Source of the DNA: Acidobacteriaceae bacterium
Lineage (GTDB): Bacteria > Acidobacteriota > Terriglobia > Bryobacterales > Bryobacteraceae
Direction: 5' to 3'
DNA length: 32,036 bases
NCBI GenBank assembly: GCA_020247055.1
Contig: JADCJL010000091.1
Location: 1 to 32,036, forward strand
In this document: positions 1-7,789 of the stretch, piece after piece
Position numbering within the stretch: position 1 is the first letter of the stretch
Layout of the letters: the number at the start of each line of letters is the position of its first letter
The notes under the pieces: generated by a model
Seen by the model: the letters and a program-made list of their open reading frames with translations, nothing else
Told to the model about the DNA's origin: nothing
The model's database searches: none
Made by a program: the position numbers and the translations under genes

Positions 1-2
1 GT

Positions 3-677
3 GACAGCACGGGTCCCATGCAAGTGGTCTCCGGTCCATTGGGCCGCGAGAGGGTGCATTTTGAAGCGCCCGAGGCTCTCCGGCTCAATCACGAGATGAA
101 CATCTTTCTTGAATGGTTCAATCGGCAAGCTCCCATGGATGCCGTACTGAAAGCCGCACTGTCTCACCTTTGGTTTGTCACGTTGCATCCATTCGAGGAC
201 GGCAATGGACGCATCGCCAGGGCAATCGCCGATATGGCCCTTGCCCGCTCGGAAAACAGCGCCCAACGGTTCTACAGCATGTCCGCCCAGATTCGTCTGG
301 AACGCACGGCCTACTACGACATACTGGAGCAAACCCAGAAGGGAACCATGGATGTGACCGCATGGATGGAATGGTTTCTTGACTGCCTAGGACGCGCTAT
401 TGATGGCGCGCAGATGACACTCGCCTCCATCCTTGAAAAAGCGCGGTTCTGGGAGTCGCTTGCCGGCAAACCGATTAACGAACGGCAGCGCCTCGTACTC
501 AATCGCCTTCTGGATGGGTTTGTCGGCAAACTGACCACCTCCAAATGGGCAGCCCTCGCGAGGTGTTCGCAGGATACCGCCCACCGCGACATACTTAATC
601 TTGTCGAAACAGGGCTTCTGGTGCGCGGCCCCGAAGGTGGTCGCAGCACAAGCTACAAGCTCGCGGAGTTGCCGTGA
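3..677 (+). CDS. Fic family protein with C-terminal winged helix (5' end cut by window)
   Basis: Fic proteins usually transfer AMP from ATP to a hydroxyl side chain of a target protein. The reading frame is open to the window edge, so the gene starts upstream; the first in-frame ATG is at 18 but residues before it still look like family sequence. The Fic core motif HPFEDGNGR begins at nt 186 with the catalytic His, followed by the anion-binding Gly-Asn-Gly-Arg. The C-terminal part (about the last 70 residues, starting near PINERQRLVLNRLL) looks like a winged helix-turn-helix, as in the Fic-HTH architecture. The N-terminal region that could hold an inhibitory helix is missing from view. Target unknown. 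It could be accessory or defence-related cargo of the element. Confidence 0.9.
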   Translation, partial: DSTGPMQVVSGPLGRERVHFEAPEALRLNHEMNIFLEWFNRQAPMDAVLKAALSHLWFVTLHPFEDGNGRIARAIADMALARSENSAQRFYSMSAQIRLERTAYYDILEQTQKGTMDVTAWMEWFLDCLGRAIDGAQMTLASILEKARFWESLAGKPINERQRLVLNRLLDGFVGKLTTSKWAALARCSQDTAHRDILNLVETGLLVRGPEGGRSTSYKLAELP

Positions 678-1517
678 CGACATGGCCAGAACCCCCTGGC
701 TGCGAACACGAGCTTATCGAACAGCTGTTTGCTGTCGCGAGGCTTCAACTATCGCCGCAACCCAAAACTTGGCACTCGCTGGAGGTAGATTCGTGCGACC
801 CGAGCTAACTAATCTCACACGCTACATACTGAGTTACGGCAAAGTTCGTTCGAAATCGGCAGCCTGGATCTCAGGCAGCGATGCAATTCAGGTGCGGACT
901 CGACCAGTAGTACCGCCCGTGAATAAATCTGTCACGTCGGTCATTCGCAGATTCGATCTTGTGCGATTTTGTAGCGCCGTTGCGCGCCGTTCAAACACCG
1001 AAGCCGATGGCGGATCGCCTCAACCTGGACCCGTGCGGTTCATCCTGTTCTAACGGTTGGCACCGACGAACCCACTCTGATTTCAATGCGCGCAATCCGT
1101 TGATTGAAGGTCTCTGCTCTGAAGCAATATGGGCGACAGATGCCGACCCGCGTCATTTAATCCAACGCACGGCTAGTCAGCGAATGGCCTGGTCAACGGC
1201 GTTTGCTGTGCGTCTGTGGTGTTCGGGCGCACGGCCCAAGACGTGGCGGAACATCCAACAGTGCGGAAGTAAAACTGCCGCCGGTTAGCAGGTGGTCTCT
1301 CCCTCTCGCAGCAAGAGGTTTTCTCATAACATTGCCGCGATCATAGCCGTCCCGCACGGCCAATCAACACCCGGCCCGCTCCATTCGCTCCGGCCCTCCC
1401 TCCGGTCGGTTGGCTCTCCCGTGTTGGGTGTTTCCCTTCGGTGACTTGCCGCGCCTTTGGTCCGGCTTCTTCATGCTCGCGTCACGAGAAACCTCGGGCG
1501 CAGAAAGAGGAACCAAC
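678..1517. other. Long stretch without a supportable gene
   Basis: About 840 bases between the Fic gene and the ardC remnant. Short open frames exist on both strands (for example 601-1053 and 959-1288), but their translations show no recognisable domain, no convincing ribosome site and a composition like shadow frames. The right end (about 1365-1432) can form a hairpin described separately. It may be a decayed gene or the leader of ardC. Confidence 0.5.
1365..1432 (+). promoter_or_regulatory. Structured leader upstream of ardC (alternative hairpins)
   Basis: The arm CAACACCC (1365-1372) can pair with GTGTTG (1421-1426) or, shifted, with GGGTGTT (1426-1432), enclosing a C-rich loop. Antirestriction genes in conjugative leading regions are sometimes expressed from promoters formed by folded single-stranded DNA, which would suit this position about 85 bases before the start codon. 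The function is inference only. Confidence 0.3.
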
Positions 1518-2269
1518 ATGCAACACACCGAACGGCAAGACGTTTACACCCGCATCACCGGACAGATTATCCACTCACTAGAACAGGCGTGCGCCCCTGG
1601 ATCAAACCCTGGGACGCCGAGCACGCAGCCGGTCGTATCACGCGACCCCTGCGCTACAACGGTCAGCCTTACTCCGGGATTAATATCCTGATGCTCTGGG
1701 CATCCGCAGTCGAACAGGGCTTCGCCGCCCCGATCTGGATGACCTTCAAGCAGGCCCACGAAATCGGCGCGCATGTGAAGAAAGGCGAGAAGGGATCGCT
1801 CGTGGTGTATGCCAACACGATCACCAAGACCGAGGATGACGGCAACGGCAACGACGTGGATCGCGAGATCCCCTTCATGAAGGGCTACACGGTTTTCAAC
1901 GTCGAGCAGATCGAGGGCCTGTCCGAAATCTTCTACGCTTCGAGCGAACCTACGATGACCGCACGCGAGCGCGACCGGCACGCCGAGCAGTTCTTCGCAA
2001 ACACCGGCGCTGATATCCGCATCCGGGGCACGCGGGCCTACTACGCCATCGATGCCGACTACATCGCGATGCCGCCGATTGAAGCCTTCCGCGACGCCGA
2101 AAGCTACTACGCAACGCTCGCGCACGAGACGACGCACTGGACCCGCCACGCCTCCCGCCTGGAGCGAGACTTCGGGCGCAAAACCTGGGGCGACGAAGGC
2201 TACGCCCGCGAAGAACTCGATGACGGATTTTCCCCTGCCTTCAGCATTCCTCGCGAACCAAAATCCTAA
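1518..2269 (+). pseudogene. ardC: ArdC-like antirestriction protein, frameshifted and 3'-truncated
   Basis: ArdC proteins pair an N-terminal ssDNA-binding domain with a zincin-like metallopeptidase domain and protect incoming DNA from restriction. A good ribosome site (AGAGGAAC) precedes ATG 1518, and the first 22 or so residues match the family start (RQDVYTRITGQIIHSLEQ). The family motif RPWIKPW continues in the next frame, so one base, probably a G, is missing near 1586. The second frame carries GQPYSGINILMLW and the metal motif HETTHW. Family members continue after AREEL with a conserved helix; here sequence diverges near 2222 and stops at 2269, a few bases before the inverted repeat of an insertion sequence. 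No continuation is seen on the far side, so the C-terminus was deleted. A functional product is unlikely. Confidence 0.85.
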
Positions 2270-2275
2270 TTCTCT

Positions 2276-2288
2276 AATTGCGGGCACC
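2276..2288. repeat. Subterminal inverted repeat of the IS (transposase 3' side)
   Basis: AATTGCGGGCACC, an exact reverse complement of 3685-3697. The match ends abruptly on both sides, supporting a discrete recognition sequence. Confidence 0.85.
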
Positions 2289-2591
2289 AAGTCAACACTT
2301 TTTGACGTTGCCTTGTCCATTTAATAAGGTGTCACTGCATAGGAAAAAATCCTTTCAACCCATTCAACCCCAAGGTCACGCTCTTGCCGGTTCACTATTC
2401 TCTCCGTGGTCGGGACGAGCCCGCCACACTATCGCGTTAGGAGCTTCGGCTTCCCTATATGACCCGCGCACTCAGATGGTTGAAGAGTCGATTCAACCGG
2501 TGCATAGGATTTTACGGGATCGCCGTCGCTTCGTCCCGGCAAGGGGACTACCGTCGGGTGACGGATTCGGTGTATCTCTCGTTTGTTGGCC
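2289..2591 (-). ncRNA. Candidate seekRNA/bridge-type guide RNA region of the IS
   Basis: About 300 non-coding bases lie between the transposase stop (2592) and the end repeat. IS110-family elements use a structured RNA from their non-coding end to bridge donor and target DNA; in the IS1111 subgroup it lies downstream of the transposase. Local pairing is visible, including a small hairpin with arms AGC/GCU closing a CGAA loop on the minus strand (around 2432-2447) and further G/C-rich complementary tracts between about 2520 and 2570. The exact RNA ends and guide loops cannot be fixed by eye. Confidence 0.5.
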
Positions 2592-3623
2592 TTATGCTGC
2601 TACGGGTGCGTTTGACCAACGGAACACTTCTCCCGTGGTCCACATGGCGTGCATCGCGACAGCAAGCTTACGCGCTACGGCAACGATTGCCTTCTTCATG
2701 CCGGAGCGTTTTGCAAGCCTTAGACCCCACGCTTTCAGAGCCGACCATTTGTTCACGCGCGTGAGCAGCGTCGTCGCAGCCTCGTAGAGGTACTTTCGCA
2801 CCAGGCCATCGCCGCACTTCGAGATTCGGCCATTTCGGTCAACCTCCCCCGATTGATACCGCTTCGGTGTCAGCCCGAAGTAGGCCCCAACGTCTCTGGA
2901 CTTTTTGAACTTCGCCGGATCGTCAATGGCACTCACGAAGGATGCAGCCGTCACCGGTCCTACTCCGGGCACTGTCATAAGATGACGGCATACTTTATCG
3001 TCCTTCACAAGGGCAGCGAGGCGTTCATCAAGGCACGAGATCTGTTCGCTTATATTCCTCAGCAATGTAAGCAGGCATCGTAGGCTTTCGTGCAGGATGC
3101 CATCGCCCAAGGCGATTTCCTGAACGCGATCCGCAAACCGCAAACCCTTGCCTTTGCCGAGTACTACGCCAAAGTTTTTGAGCACACCTCGCAGTTGGTT
3201 CGTCACTTCCGTGCGCATGCCCACAAGCCGTGACCGAACGCCCAGCATCGCTCGAACCTCATGGCTATCCAGGCTCTTCACGCCCACCTCCTTGTACCAG
3301 CCCATTCGGATAATCTGAGCGATGCCAGCAGCATCGTTCTTGTCCGTCTTATTCACCTGCATGCTCAAGGCCGCTTTTGTATGCCTCGCATCGATACAGA
3401 TCACTGGCAGGTTCATCGACTTCAATGCATGCCAGTGCCACGTGGACAAGGGACCACTTTCCAATCCGATGCGCGTGGCCGAGGGTGCGCGGGCTTCGAT
3501 TGTCTTGGACATGGCCGTAGGCGTTGAAGCGCACTGACCATTCCATACAATCGCGCCCTTGGCATCAACGACGCACACATGGGTGACTTCCTGAGACACG
3601 TCGAGACCGACAAAAGTTTCCAT
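2592..3623 (-). CDS. IS110-family transposase (DEDD recombinase)
   Basis: The 343-residue protein has the family length and two-domain plan. The N-terminal RuvC-like domain shows the DEDD set at D8 (GLDVSQ), E55 (GLESGP), D94 and D97 (NKTDKNDAAG). The C-terminal Transposase_20 domain contains the helix-hairpin-helix stretch LMTVPGVGPVTAAS and the segment YQSGEVDRNGRISKCG, where the serine nucleophile of the family is expected. Start: ATG 3623 preceded by AAGGAG. The frame is intact with no sign of decay, so the element may still be mobile, given a functional RNA from the adjacent non-coding end. Confidence 0.95.
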   Translation of the reverse strand: METFVGLDVSQEVTHVCVVDAKGAIVWNGQCASTPTAMSKTIEARAPSATRIGLESGPLSTWHWHALKSMNLPVICIDARHTKAALSMQVNKTDKNDAAGIAQIIRMGWYKEVGVKSLDSHEVRAMLGVRSRLVGMRTEVTNQLRGVLKNFGVVLGKGKGLRFADRVQEIALGDGILHESLRCLLTLLRNISEQISCLDERLAALVKDDKVCRHLMTVPGVGPVTAASFVSAIDDPAKFKKSRDVGAYFGLTPKRYQSGEVDRNGRISKCGDGLVRKYLYEAATTLLTRVNKWSALKAWGLRLAKRSGMKKAIVAVARKLAVAMHAMWTTGEVFRWSNAPVAA

Positions 3624-3684
3624 AAAAGCTTCTCCTTAATTGGGGTTGAAAGGTCTTGCAAGGCAGTGACTAGCATTCCAATCA

Positions 3685-3697
3685 GGTGCCCGCAATT
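3685..3697. repeat. Subterminal inverted repeat of the IS (transposase 5' side)
   Basis: GGTGCCCGCAATT, exact reverse complement of 2276-2288, about 60 bases before the transposase start codon. Confidence 0.85.
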
Positions 3698-3789
3698 ACC
3701 CGATATGACCCACTCCTTTGCCGCCTGCTTTCACGGTGCCATAGAGAGGCTGCATGGTGCGGCCTCCACATCAGAAAAGGAGAAACATC

Positions 3790-4236
3790 ATGGCATCTAC
3801 CGAAGACTTCTACGCCTTGTACGCGCTAGATCGGCAGACCCGATCAACTGCCGCTAGCGCAAACAAAGAAACTGTTTTTGCGGCGCTTCACGCTGCCAAC
3901 ATCGCCCGTGTCACCGTCGCATTTGATGGTGAGGGCGACAGTGGTCAGATCAATGACATCACTGCCTTGACCGGGACCGGCGAATGCCCGATACCCAACA
4001 TCCCGGTACGACTCCTGCGTTCCGACTGGGGACGCGATGTTCCGAGCGAGTTTACGCAAACGCTTCGCGATGCGCTTGAAACCCTGTGCTATGACCTCCT
4101 TGAGCCGGAGCACGGCGGCTGGGAGAACAACGACGGCGCGTATGGAGAGTTCCAGTTCGATGTTGCACAGCGCACTATCGTGCTCGAATTCAATAGCCGG
4201 TACACCGACGTACACACATCCACCCACTCGTTTTGA
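3790..4236 (+). CDS. DUF6878-like conserved protein
   Basis: A 148-residue soluble protein starting at ATG 3790 behind a strong ribosome site (AAAAGGAG); an upstream in-frame start at 3754 has no such site. The central part (VTVAFDGEGDSGQIND) and acidic C-terminal half (EHGGWENNDGAYGEFQFD) match what I recall of DUF6878, a family met on plasmids and conjugative elements, often beside antirestriction genes. No catalytic motif is evident. It is followed 12 bases later by the DUF6915-like gene, so the two probably form one transcript. The role is unknown; a supporting function in establishment after transfer is only a guess from context. Confidence 0.7.
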   Translation: MASTEDFYALYALDRQTRSTAASANKETVFAALHAANIARVTVAFDGEGDSGQINDITALTGTGECPIPNIPVRLLRSDWGRDVPSEFTQTLRDALETLCYDLLEPEHGGWENNDGAYGEFQFDVAQRTIVLEFNSRYTDVHTSTHSF

Positions 4237-4248
4237 ACGGAGATCCCT

Positions 4249-4596
4249 ATGGCACATCCCTATCACCACTCACTTTCCAGCGTCACAAAATGGGGCGGCT
4301 CCGTCGAGGACTACCTCGATATTCATAGCTGGTTCGACGAATCGAAGAAGATCATCGCTGATTTCAGGCACCGCGCACTTCGCCATCACGCCGAAGGTAT
4401 CTTCATGGCTGAATCCATCTTCGGCCCGACCATCACACTTTCCTCTGGGCGCGTCATTCCCACCCGATGGGTCGGCGAGCAGCATGTTCGCGAAGACCTC
4501 GGTTTCATTCCGTCGTTCGCCGATTGGGTTAAGGCCATCCGCCCAGAGCCTTGGATGGGCCGCGCCGAGAAGCTCGAAGAGACGCTCGCGACTTAG
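4249..4596 (+). CDS. DUF6915-like conserved protein
   Basis: A 115-residue protein with start ATG 4249 preceded by GGAG at 8 bases. It carries conserved-looking blocks (DYLDIHSWFDESK, FRHRALRHHAEGIF, RWVGEQHVREDLG) that I associate with DUF6915, which accompanies DUF6878 on plasmids and integrative elements. The run of histidines and acidic residues could bind metal, but no known catalytic motif is present. No signal peptide or membrane segment. Co-transcribed with the preceding gene by spacing. Function unknown. Confidence 0.7.
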   Translation: MAHPYHHSLSSVTKWGGSVEDYLDIHSWFDESKKIIADFRHRALRHHAEGIFMAESIFGPTITLSSGRVIPTRWVGEQHVREDLGFIPSFADWVKAIRPEPWMGRAEKLEETLAT

Positions 4597-4657
4597 CTTC
4601 CTCGGGCCAGATGCCTCATCGCCAGGACGTGGTGGTGGGGCAAGCCTTCGATTCTCA

Positions 4658-4738
4658 TCAGATTCCCTCCCTTGCGCCGGTAGTTTCCACCGGATGCGTT
4701 TGCTGGGTATCGGCTGTCGTTGCAGTCTCTTTAGTCAT
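4658..4738 (-). CDS. Possible small protein (26 aa) with strong ribosome site
   Basis: On the minus strand an ATG at 4738 follows GGAGG at an ideal 5-base spacing and opens a 26-codon frame. Its stop overlaps the ATG of a 21-codon frame (4593-4658) as TGATG, the arrangement used for translational coupling. Neither peptide is recognisable; the second is rich in His and Arg. It could be chance, a leader peptide, or the trimmed start of a lost gene. Confidence 0.25.
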   Translation of the reverse strand: MTKETATTADTQQTHPVETTGAREGI

Positions 4739-4941
4739 GATGTCCTCCGGAAGTTGAATTATCAGCGGTCAACACCATCACTCACGATTCCGAATGACGA
4801 TGACGACGCATGGCTTACCTGGGCTATTGCCTGGAGCAACGATTTCTACTAGGTTCTTCTGACTAGTAACCGTTGGACAAAAACACGAAGCGCTGGAATA
4901 AATTGCGGGTTCGAAACAAGTGTGGCATGATCGCCCAATCC

Positions 4942-5169
4942 TGCACGGACCGACAAAATTTCCTGCACAGCATCTACACAGGTGAAAAGAGTCTCAATTG
5001 TGCTTTATATAACAACAGCCTGCCTATCATTCTTGGTTTCGCTGGGATGACAGTTATCTCATAAACAACTAGAAGTAAACAGTATTTTCAGCTATGATCT
5101 GCTGCACAAAGTATGCACGGATACGGTAGATCAATCGCTTAGCCCTGCTGTCCTGCACAGAAACTGCAC
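4942..5169 (+). repeat. Helically phased TGCAC repeats upstream of integrase
   Basis: TGCAC occurs at 4942, 4964, 5103, 5114, 5154 and 5165, with a one-mismatch copy (TACAC) at 4975. Three tandem pairs (4964/4975, 5103/5114, 5154/5165) have exactly 11-base periods, and 4942 lies 22 bases before 4964. The phasing puts the motifs on one face of the helix, as for arm-type integrase sites, excisionase sites or iterons. Confidence 0.6.
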
Positions 5170-5184
5170 AAACCCGAGGCGAAC

Positions 5185-6627
5185 ATGGTGTTCATCATCG
5201 ACAAGGAGGAACTAAAACCCGGCCTTATCATCTTCCGCAGGGCTGATGTGGAGCACCGCAACTGGTATTGTCGCATCAAGCTCCCAAAGGCCGACCGCTA
5301 CAAGACGTACACCCTCAAGACATCCAACATCGAGGTCGCGAAGGAAAGGGCTTTCGACTATGACGCGGACGTCCGCTTCCGCCTCAAACACGATGTGCCG
5401 ATATTCAACCGCCCTTTCATCGACGTGGCAAGAGAATATGTCGCCACCCAGGTCGCGCGGGCGAAGCGTGGCGAGATCAGCACCGAGCGGCCTAAAAAGC
5501 TGCGCTCCATTGTCGAGGGAGTGCTGGGTGACTATATTGGCTCGACGCAGGTGCATCTGATTGGCGATGAGCTATGGGAAGGTTATCCCGCGTGGCGGCG
5601 CGACAATGGCGCTGGCCGCTTCCGCCGAAACGGCACACGGGAGGTCTCCGCCGCAGTAGCGGCCACTATTGCCGAGAAGGACGCCGCAGCCCGCAGCAAG
5701 GCTTTGCAATCTCGCGGCATCCGTATTGGCAAACCCGCGATGGCTTCACCAGAAGCTTCGCTGGGCAGCAACAAAACCGTTGCCTTCATCAGCGATGCCA
5801 CCATCAAACTCGAAATGTCCGTTTTCGCCGCCGTGATGAACTTCGCCATTAAGAAGCGCTACACTCCCGCCAGCACGCGCTTCGACGACCGCCCAAAGCT
5901 CAAGGTCATGCGGCGGGATGAATTCACGCTCGACGAATACCGCAAGCTGCATACGATCGGTCGCGGGTGGGTCAAGGCGGCAACGACATCAAACAGCACC
6001 TGGTATCGAACCGTTACCTATAACTTCATCCTGATCATGTGCAATACCGGGATGAGGCCGAGCGAGGCCAGAAATCTGCGTTGGCGCGACATCACTCCTG
6101 CGAAGGACCGCGATGGCAGGGAGATCGTCGTGCTGTTCGTACAAGGCAAGGGCAAGTCGCGCAAGCTCGTCGCCCCGAAGAGCGTCGGCGACTATCTGGA
6201 CCGCATCCGCGCCATTTCCAAGACGACGGCACCGGACGCCCCCGTGTTCACGACCATCGACGGCGATTCGACGCAGTCCCTCTATAAAGCCCTGATCGGC
6301 GACCTGCTAGACACCGCGGGACTCCGCGAAGGCGCGCAGGGTGTACCGCGCTCTACCTATTGTTTCCGCCACACCTATGCGACCATGCGGTTGCATGAAG
6401 GGGTAGACGTGTATTTTCTGGCCGAGCAGATGGGCACGTCGGTCAAGATGATCGAGGACCATTACGGCCATGTGGATACCATCAAGCACGCGGATCGCGT
6501 GTTGTCTGGCATGCACGGCTGGGAGCCGACCGAGTCCGAACCCGAAAAGAGCCGCAAGAATAAGGACGCCAAGGCCGCGCATTCCATCAAGGCCAAACAG
6601 CCGAAACGGCCACCTCGAAAACGCTAG
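5185..6627 (+). CDS. Tyrosine recombinase / site-specific integrase
   Basis: A 480-residue phage-integrase-family protein. The C-terminal catalytic domain shows Arg I at R291 (CNTGMRPSEARNLRW), the beta-hairpin Lys in GKGKSRKLV (about 321-329), Arg II at R395 (TYCFRHTYAT) and the tyrosine nucleophile at Y427 (MIEDHYGHV). The usual His of the HxxR box is Tyr392, and the usual LGH histidine position is Thr (MGTSV); both substitutions occur in related recombinases. The N-terminal half would bind arm and core DNA. It is longer than most integrases, with a basic tail. This is the second integrase in the window, so the 4.6-7 kb segment may be a nested element or an older integration module. The repeat array directly upstream may be its binding sites. 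Confidence 0.93.
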   Translation: MVFIIDKEELKPGLIIFRRADVEHRNWYCRIKLPKADRYKTYTLKTSNIEVAKERAFDYDADVRFRLKHDVPIFNRPFIDVAREYVATQVARAKRGEISTERPKKLRSIVEGVLGDYIGSTQVHLIGDELWEGYPAWRRDNGAGRFRRNGTREVSAAVAATIAEKDAAARSKALQSRGIRIGKPAMASPEASLGSNKTVAFISDATIKLEMSVFAAVMNFAIKKRYTPASTRFDDRPKLKVMRRDEFTLDEYRKLHTIGRGWVKAATTSNSTWYRTVTYNFILIMCNTGMRPSEARNLRWRDITPAKDRDGREIVVLFVQGKGKSRKLVAPKSVGDYLDRIRAISKTTAPDAPVFTTIDGDSTQSLYKALIGDLLDTAGLREGAQGVPRSTYCFRHTYATMRLHEGVDVYFLAEQMGTSVKMIEDHYGHVDTIKHADRVLSGMHGWEPTESEPEKSRKNKDAKAAHSIKAKQPKRPPRKR

Positions 6628-6999
6628 GGCCGCATCGAGCCAGCGAATCGGGCCCCGATAGCCGATACCTTGAAGGCCTGCGTTTCTAAACCGGTTCTGC
6701 AACGCGCCGCTGGCGCTTTCCAGTTGTAGAACAGGCCAGGGCGTGCTTGGGAATTTCGCGGCGTCGAGCCTCGACGTTCGCGCCCAATGCGCCCGATCCA
6801 ATCCTGCCCGTGCCGCTGGCCCTTTCCGGCAGGAATACACTTCAGGCTGCTAGCCCCCCTCACTTCCTGACTGCATTGTTTCGTTTCTTGAAGCCGACAA
6901 CGACGCGCTGCGGCATTGCACTTTTGGATCAGACTTTCGTTATTGCGTTTTTTCGTTAATCCAGTATGCTGACAGAACCACCCCCAACAAGAGGCGCGC
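6628..6999. other. Intergenic region, promoter at right end
   Basis: About 370 bases with no supportable gene; frames on either strand look like noise. The last 60 bases become AT-rich and contain the promoter of the ribbon-helix-helix gene. Confidence 0.55.
6943..6970 (+). promoter_or_regulatory. Promoter of the ribbon-helix-helix gene
   Basis: TTGCGT (6943-6948), 16-base spacer, TATGCT (6965-6970), about 30 bases before the start codon. The spacer contains CGTTAAT (6954-6960), a motif that also occurs in the direct repeat before the relaxase gene, so it may be an operator. Confidence 0.5.
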
Positions 7000-7224
7000 A
7001 TGGCAAAGGCCCCGACCAAAGGCAAACCGCTCAAACCAGGTTTAGAGCCATCCGTTCTCACCTTCACCAATCACGACGGAGCGGACGCGTTCACCCCGCT
7101 GAACTTCCGGGTGCCTGCCAAGTTCCACCGCGAGTTCAAGATCTACGCAGTCCAGAACGGCATGAGCATGGTTGAGTTACTCCAGCAATCATTCCAACTG
7201 ATGAAGTCGCAGCGCAAGAGGTAG
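7000..7224 (+). CDS. Ribbon-helix-helix DNA-binding protein (ParG/relaxosome-accessory type)
   Basis: A 74-residue protein, start ATG 7000 after AAGAGG. The N-terminal 30 residues are basic and probably flexible. The C-terminal half (FRVPAKFHREFKIYAVQNGMS, then a helix MVELLQQSFQLMK) has the strand-helix-helix pattern of RHH repressors such as plasmid partition and relaxosome proteins, which bind direct repeats as dimers. No ParA-like ATPase is adjacent, so a role at oriT or as an autorepressor is more likely than partition. Its own promoter and the region upstream of mobF share a CGTTAA motif that could be its target. Confidence 0.7.
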   Translation: MAKAPTKGKPLKPGLEPSVLTFTNHDGADAFTPLNFRVPAKFHREFKIYAVQNGMSMVELLQQSFQLMKSQRKR

Positions 7225-7426
7225 ACGATCGCCCTCTAAGGCACCTAATAGCGTCGGATCGCCGTGTGCACTCCCTGAATGCCTAAACGTCCAAAGAACC
7301 TCATTTGCAAGGCACCGTCTGTTGCACTTTCAAAAACAGTTCCATGTCACGAATTCTTCACTTCACAAGTGCACGGGATGGGTCTAGGGTTAGTCCGTAT
7401 CACACTACACCTTGGTTTCTGCACGT

Positions 7427-7777
7427 ATGAGCAAGCTCACACCCAACGATAAGCAGGCGCGGAAAGCAACCTATCTTCTTGCCTGTGGGGCAAGTGCTTT
7501 TTTTGGAGCCATTGTTATCGGGATGCTTTTCCCTGGAAGCCTTATCCCTTTTGTCTTTTTTGCAGGTGGGATTATTGCAACTGTTGCAGGTGGAATAGCT
7601 TCGACAATTCAGACTGGAGCGGCTGCATGCTCGACTTTTGAACCTAAGACGCCAGCTTCATCTCGACCGCATGCTCCTGACGTCGAGCCACAAGTGGAAA
7701 CTTCCCGAGAACAGCTGCGTCCATCGCAAACGCCATCCGGCCAGAGTCTTCGTCAAGATGCTTCTGTAAACCGATAG
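7427..7777 (+). CDS. Small two-helix membrane protein, unknown
   Basis: A 116-residue protein if it starts at ATG 7427; an in-frame TTG at 7412 is an alternative, and neither has a clear ribosome site. Two hydrophobic segments (about residues 16-36 and 42-65, rich in Gly, Ala, Ile and Phe) precede a Pro/Ser/Gln-rich soluble tail of about 50 residues. The DNA is visibly less GC-rich than the neighbouring relaxase block. It converges on the membrane-protein gene at 7790-8977 with only 12 bases between the stops. No family recognised. Confidence 0.6.
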   Translation: MSKLTPNDKQARKATYLLACGASAFFGAIVIGMLFPGSLIPFVFFAGGIIATVAGGIASTIQTGAAACSTFEPKTPASSRPHAPDVEPQVETSREQLRPSQTPSGQSLRQDASVNR

Positions 7778-7789
7778 ACCTTAATTCTC

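Larger units (their letters stand above)
2271..3702 (-). mobile_element. IS110-family insertion sequence, IS1111-like subgroup
   Basis: One intact DEDD transposase gene is flanked by a 13-bp inverted pair near the ends: AATTGCGGGCACC at 2276-2288 and its exact complement at 3685-3697. Subterminal inverted repeats are characteristic of the IS1111 subgroup, whereas classical IS110 elements lack them. About 300 non-coding bases lie downstream of the transposase, the side where IS1111-type elements carry their guide RNA, and only about 60 lie upstream. True ends are a few bases outside the repeats, so the boundaries given are approximate. The element sits at the broken end of ardC. Confidence 0.8.
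4597..5184. other. Intergenic region before second integrase
   Basis: About 590 bases with no conventional gene. The left part holds two tiny coupled minus-strand frames (4658-4738 and 4593-4658). The right part, less GC-rich than its surroundings, holds the phased TGCAC repeat array that ends just before the integrase start. A 63-codon frame at 4873-5064 lacks a ribosome site and was not called. Confidence 0.6.

Noticed and set aside
601-1288. Open frames 601-1053 and 959-1288
   Set aside because: No recognisable domain, no ribosome site, and they overlap in different frames.
3754-3789. Upstream start for the DUF6878-like gene
   Set aside because: The strong AAAAGGAG site serves ATG 3790; the upstream extension has no site of its own.
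4900-4920. TTCGAA-containing GGGTTCGAAAC resembling a tRNA T arm, possible second att copy
   Set aside because: Only about nine bases match, and the orientation is opposite to that needed for a direct repeat of the tRNA 3' end.
7000-7224. RHH gene as part of a plasmid partition system
   Set aside because: No ParA/ParF ATPase gene adjacent; kept as a general RHH protein.
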